Shown: positions 62,924 through 64,000 of the stretch, one piece after another | Position numbering within the stretch: position 1 is the first letter of the stretch | How the letters are laid out: each line of letters begins with the position of its first letter | Origin: Leishmania donovani | Taxonomy: Eukaryota; Euglenozoa; Kinetoplastea; Trypanosomatida; Trypanosomatidae | Length of the DNA: 64,000 nucleotides | Direction of reading: 5' to 3' | NCBI RefSeq assembly: GCF_000227135.1 | Contig: NC_018256.1 | Span: forward strand, 1,104,052 to 1,168,051 | Position numbers and translations under genes: made by a program | Notes under the pieces: model-generated | The model's input: the letters and a program-made list of their open reading frames with translations, nothing else | What the model was told of the DNA's origin: nothing | Database searches by the model: none

Positions 62924-64000
62924 ATGTCAGAGGCGGCTCGAACGACGCGGCACTACGTGAGTGACTGTCTCGAGGAGCGATACCCCTATGATGCCTGCAA
63001 GGGGTTTGCTGGCATTCGCCAGCGCGAGGCGGGTCGCGTCTTCAACGGGTACGGGCCCGCCGCCGTCGACGACATGATGAATAGCTTGACGGACCCCTCT
63101 GTGCCTACCGAAGAAAAGACGAGGGCTGTGCATCTGCTGTACGCCCGGTCGGCGTCGCAAGAGACGAAGATCGAGATGCTGACGAAAGGGCTGGTGCCTC
63201 TTCTTGTAGCGACGCTGCAGCAATGCCCCGATCTCCTCTTGAAACATCAGTGCTTGCTGCTGCTGCGCTCTCTCGGGGTCCTCGCGCAGGGCTGCTTTGC
63301 GATCGTTCGGGAGGGCGCCATCCCGGTGGTTGCCGGCGCGCTGCACACCGTGTTGTCCCCTGCGGGGTCGTCGGAGGCAGCTCAAGCCTGCTGCATTGCC
63401 GCGGCACACGTCCTGTTCCAGGTGAGCAGCAACATGTCCGGGCTGCGGTGGATGCTGAGCTTGGCTCACGACTCCGCTTTCGAGGGGATTGAAGCGGCGT
63501 GGGCTGGGGAGCCGCTGGCGCCGAAGGCACTCGTCTCCTTCATAGCCGACAGCCTTGCGAGCGAAGCAACGCCTGCCAAGGCCACCACCTACCTCATTCA
63601 GACCCTAGCACGCTTGACCAGCCTCGCGCGCGGCGTGGAAGCGTTTCTTGCCGTCTCCGATGCCGTTGACGTCATGGTCGAGCATCTCAGACACCTCCCG
63701 AGACCTCCCACGCAGGACAGCGAGCTGTGCGCGGCGACGCTGGAGGTGATGTGGAACACGACCCTCGGTCACGCCGGCGCAGCAGTCATGGAGGAGCGCG
63801 GCGTGCCCGATATTCTTTTTCAACTCCTTGTAGACACCAGCGGGAGCGCCACTCAGGTGCCCGTGTGCGTGCAGCGGCAGTTGACTGGGGCGCTTTCCGC
63901 TGTTTCTCAGCTTACCTCCGTCAAGCAACGCAGCACGCACGCCGTGTCGGCAGCGGAGGCTCGCACCCGCATTGTCGTCTTGCTCGACTACGTCCGCGAG
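62924..64000 (+). CDS. Armadillo-repeat-like protein, 5' part (possible radial spoke RSP14 type)
   Basis: The ATG at 62924 opens a frame that runs to the end of the window, 359 codons without a stop. The sequence is helical throughout with armadillo/HEAT character, for example GLVPLLVATLQQCPDLLLKH, QCLLLLRSLGVLAQGCFAIV, and VMWNTTLGHAGAAVMEERGV followed by DILFQLL. The first 40 residues (YDACKGFAGIRQREAGRVFN) loosely resemble the start of the radial spoke protein RSP14 (RTDR1), which also consists of armadillo repeats. That identity is weak, since many armadillo proteins share such features. If right, it would be part of the flagellar axoneme. The C-terminus lies beyond the window. Confidence 0.75.
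   Translation, partial: MSEAARTTRHYVSDCLEERYPYDACKGFAGIRQREAGRVFNGYGPAAVDDMMNSLTDPSVPTEEKTRAVHLLYARSASQETKIEMLTKGLVPLLVATLQQCPDLLLKHQCLLLLRSLGVLAQGCFAIVREGAIPVVAGALHTVLSPAGSSEAAQACCIAAAHVLFQVSSNMSGLRWMLSLAHDSAFEGIEAAWAGEPLAPKALVSFIADSLASEATPAKATTYLIQTLARLTSLARGVEAFLAVSDAVDVMVEHLRHLPRPPTQDSELCAATLEVMWNTTLGHAGAAVMEERGVPDILFQLLVDTSGSATQVPVCVQRQLTGALSAVSQLTSVKQRSTHAVSAAEARTRIVVLLDYVRE

Noticed and set aside
1..64000. CRISPR arrays, bacterial promoters, ribosome binding sites or terminators
   Set aside because: The window is eukaryotic (trypanosomatid); direct repeats seen are a protein-coding tandem repeat, microsatellites and dispersed elements.

Overview
The window looks like a nuclear chromosome segment of a trypanosomatid, almost certainly Leishmania. 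Every convincing gene is on the + strand. Genes are GC-rich and, with one exception, lack introns. They are separated by 0.5-4 kb of pyrimidine-rich DNA with tract-plus-AG signals, as expected for polycistronic transcription with spliced-leader trans-splicing. A glycosome-type phosphofructokinase of trypanosomatid form is present. About 540-bp SIDER-like repeats sit in three 3' flanks. No promoter, strand switch, rRNA or tRNA was recognised, so this is probably the inside of one directional gene cluster. From memory, phosphofructokinase and poly(A) polymerase are also near neighbours on T. brucei chromosome 3, and PFK is on L. major chromosome 29. That placement is recalled, not computed.

Layout, left to right: the 3' end of ribosomal protein L13 (1-315); a disordered Ser/Ala-rich protein with repeated F-[KR]-P-x-I and RLY motifs (1730-4270); a kinase with tandem Cys-rich zinc modules and DLD in place of DFG (5988-7331); VPS4 (9157-10494); repeat copy 1 (12058-12580); ATP-phosphofructokinase (13292-14752); an SP-RING SUMO-ligase-like protein (18735-19943); a 67-aa protein (21166-21369); an NSUN2/Trm4-type RNA m5C methyltransferase (24008-25912); a CTR9-like TPR protein (28500-31121); a CFAP96-like flagellar protein (32331-33353); a NEK kinase (35340-36845); an FG-repeat nucleoporin interrupted by two gaps (40199-42587); repeat copy 2 (43161-43818); a protein with two doublecortin-like domains (44739-46826); poly(A) polymerase with a cis-spliced intron (47939-50284); a coiled-coil protein (50937-53096); a 122-aa single-pass membrane protein (53617-53985); a membrane-anchored SAM-domain protein (57245-60958); repeat copy 3 (61819-62458); and the 5' part of an armadillo-type protein (62924-64000).

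The genes do not form one pathway. They mix housekeeping functions (ribosome, glycolysis, ESCRT, RNA processing, transcription elongation, nuclear pore) with several likely cytoskeleton or flagellum proteins (CFAP96-like, NEK, doublecortin-like, perhaps the armadillo protein).

The strongest special feature is the poly(A) polymerase intron at 48202-49044. Its borders are fixed by reading frame and by the nucleotidyltransferase fold. Other notable points are a perfect 294-bp tandem repeat in the nucleoporin whose phase explains an apparent frameshift, three nearly identical direct repeats 18.7-31.1 kb apart, and five 99-N gaps. At least four of these gaps may be unmerged contig overlaps rather than missing sequence.
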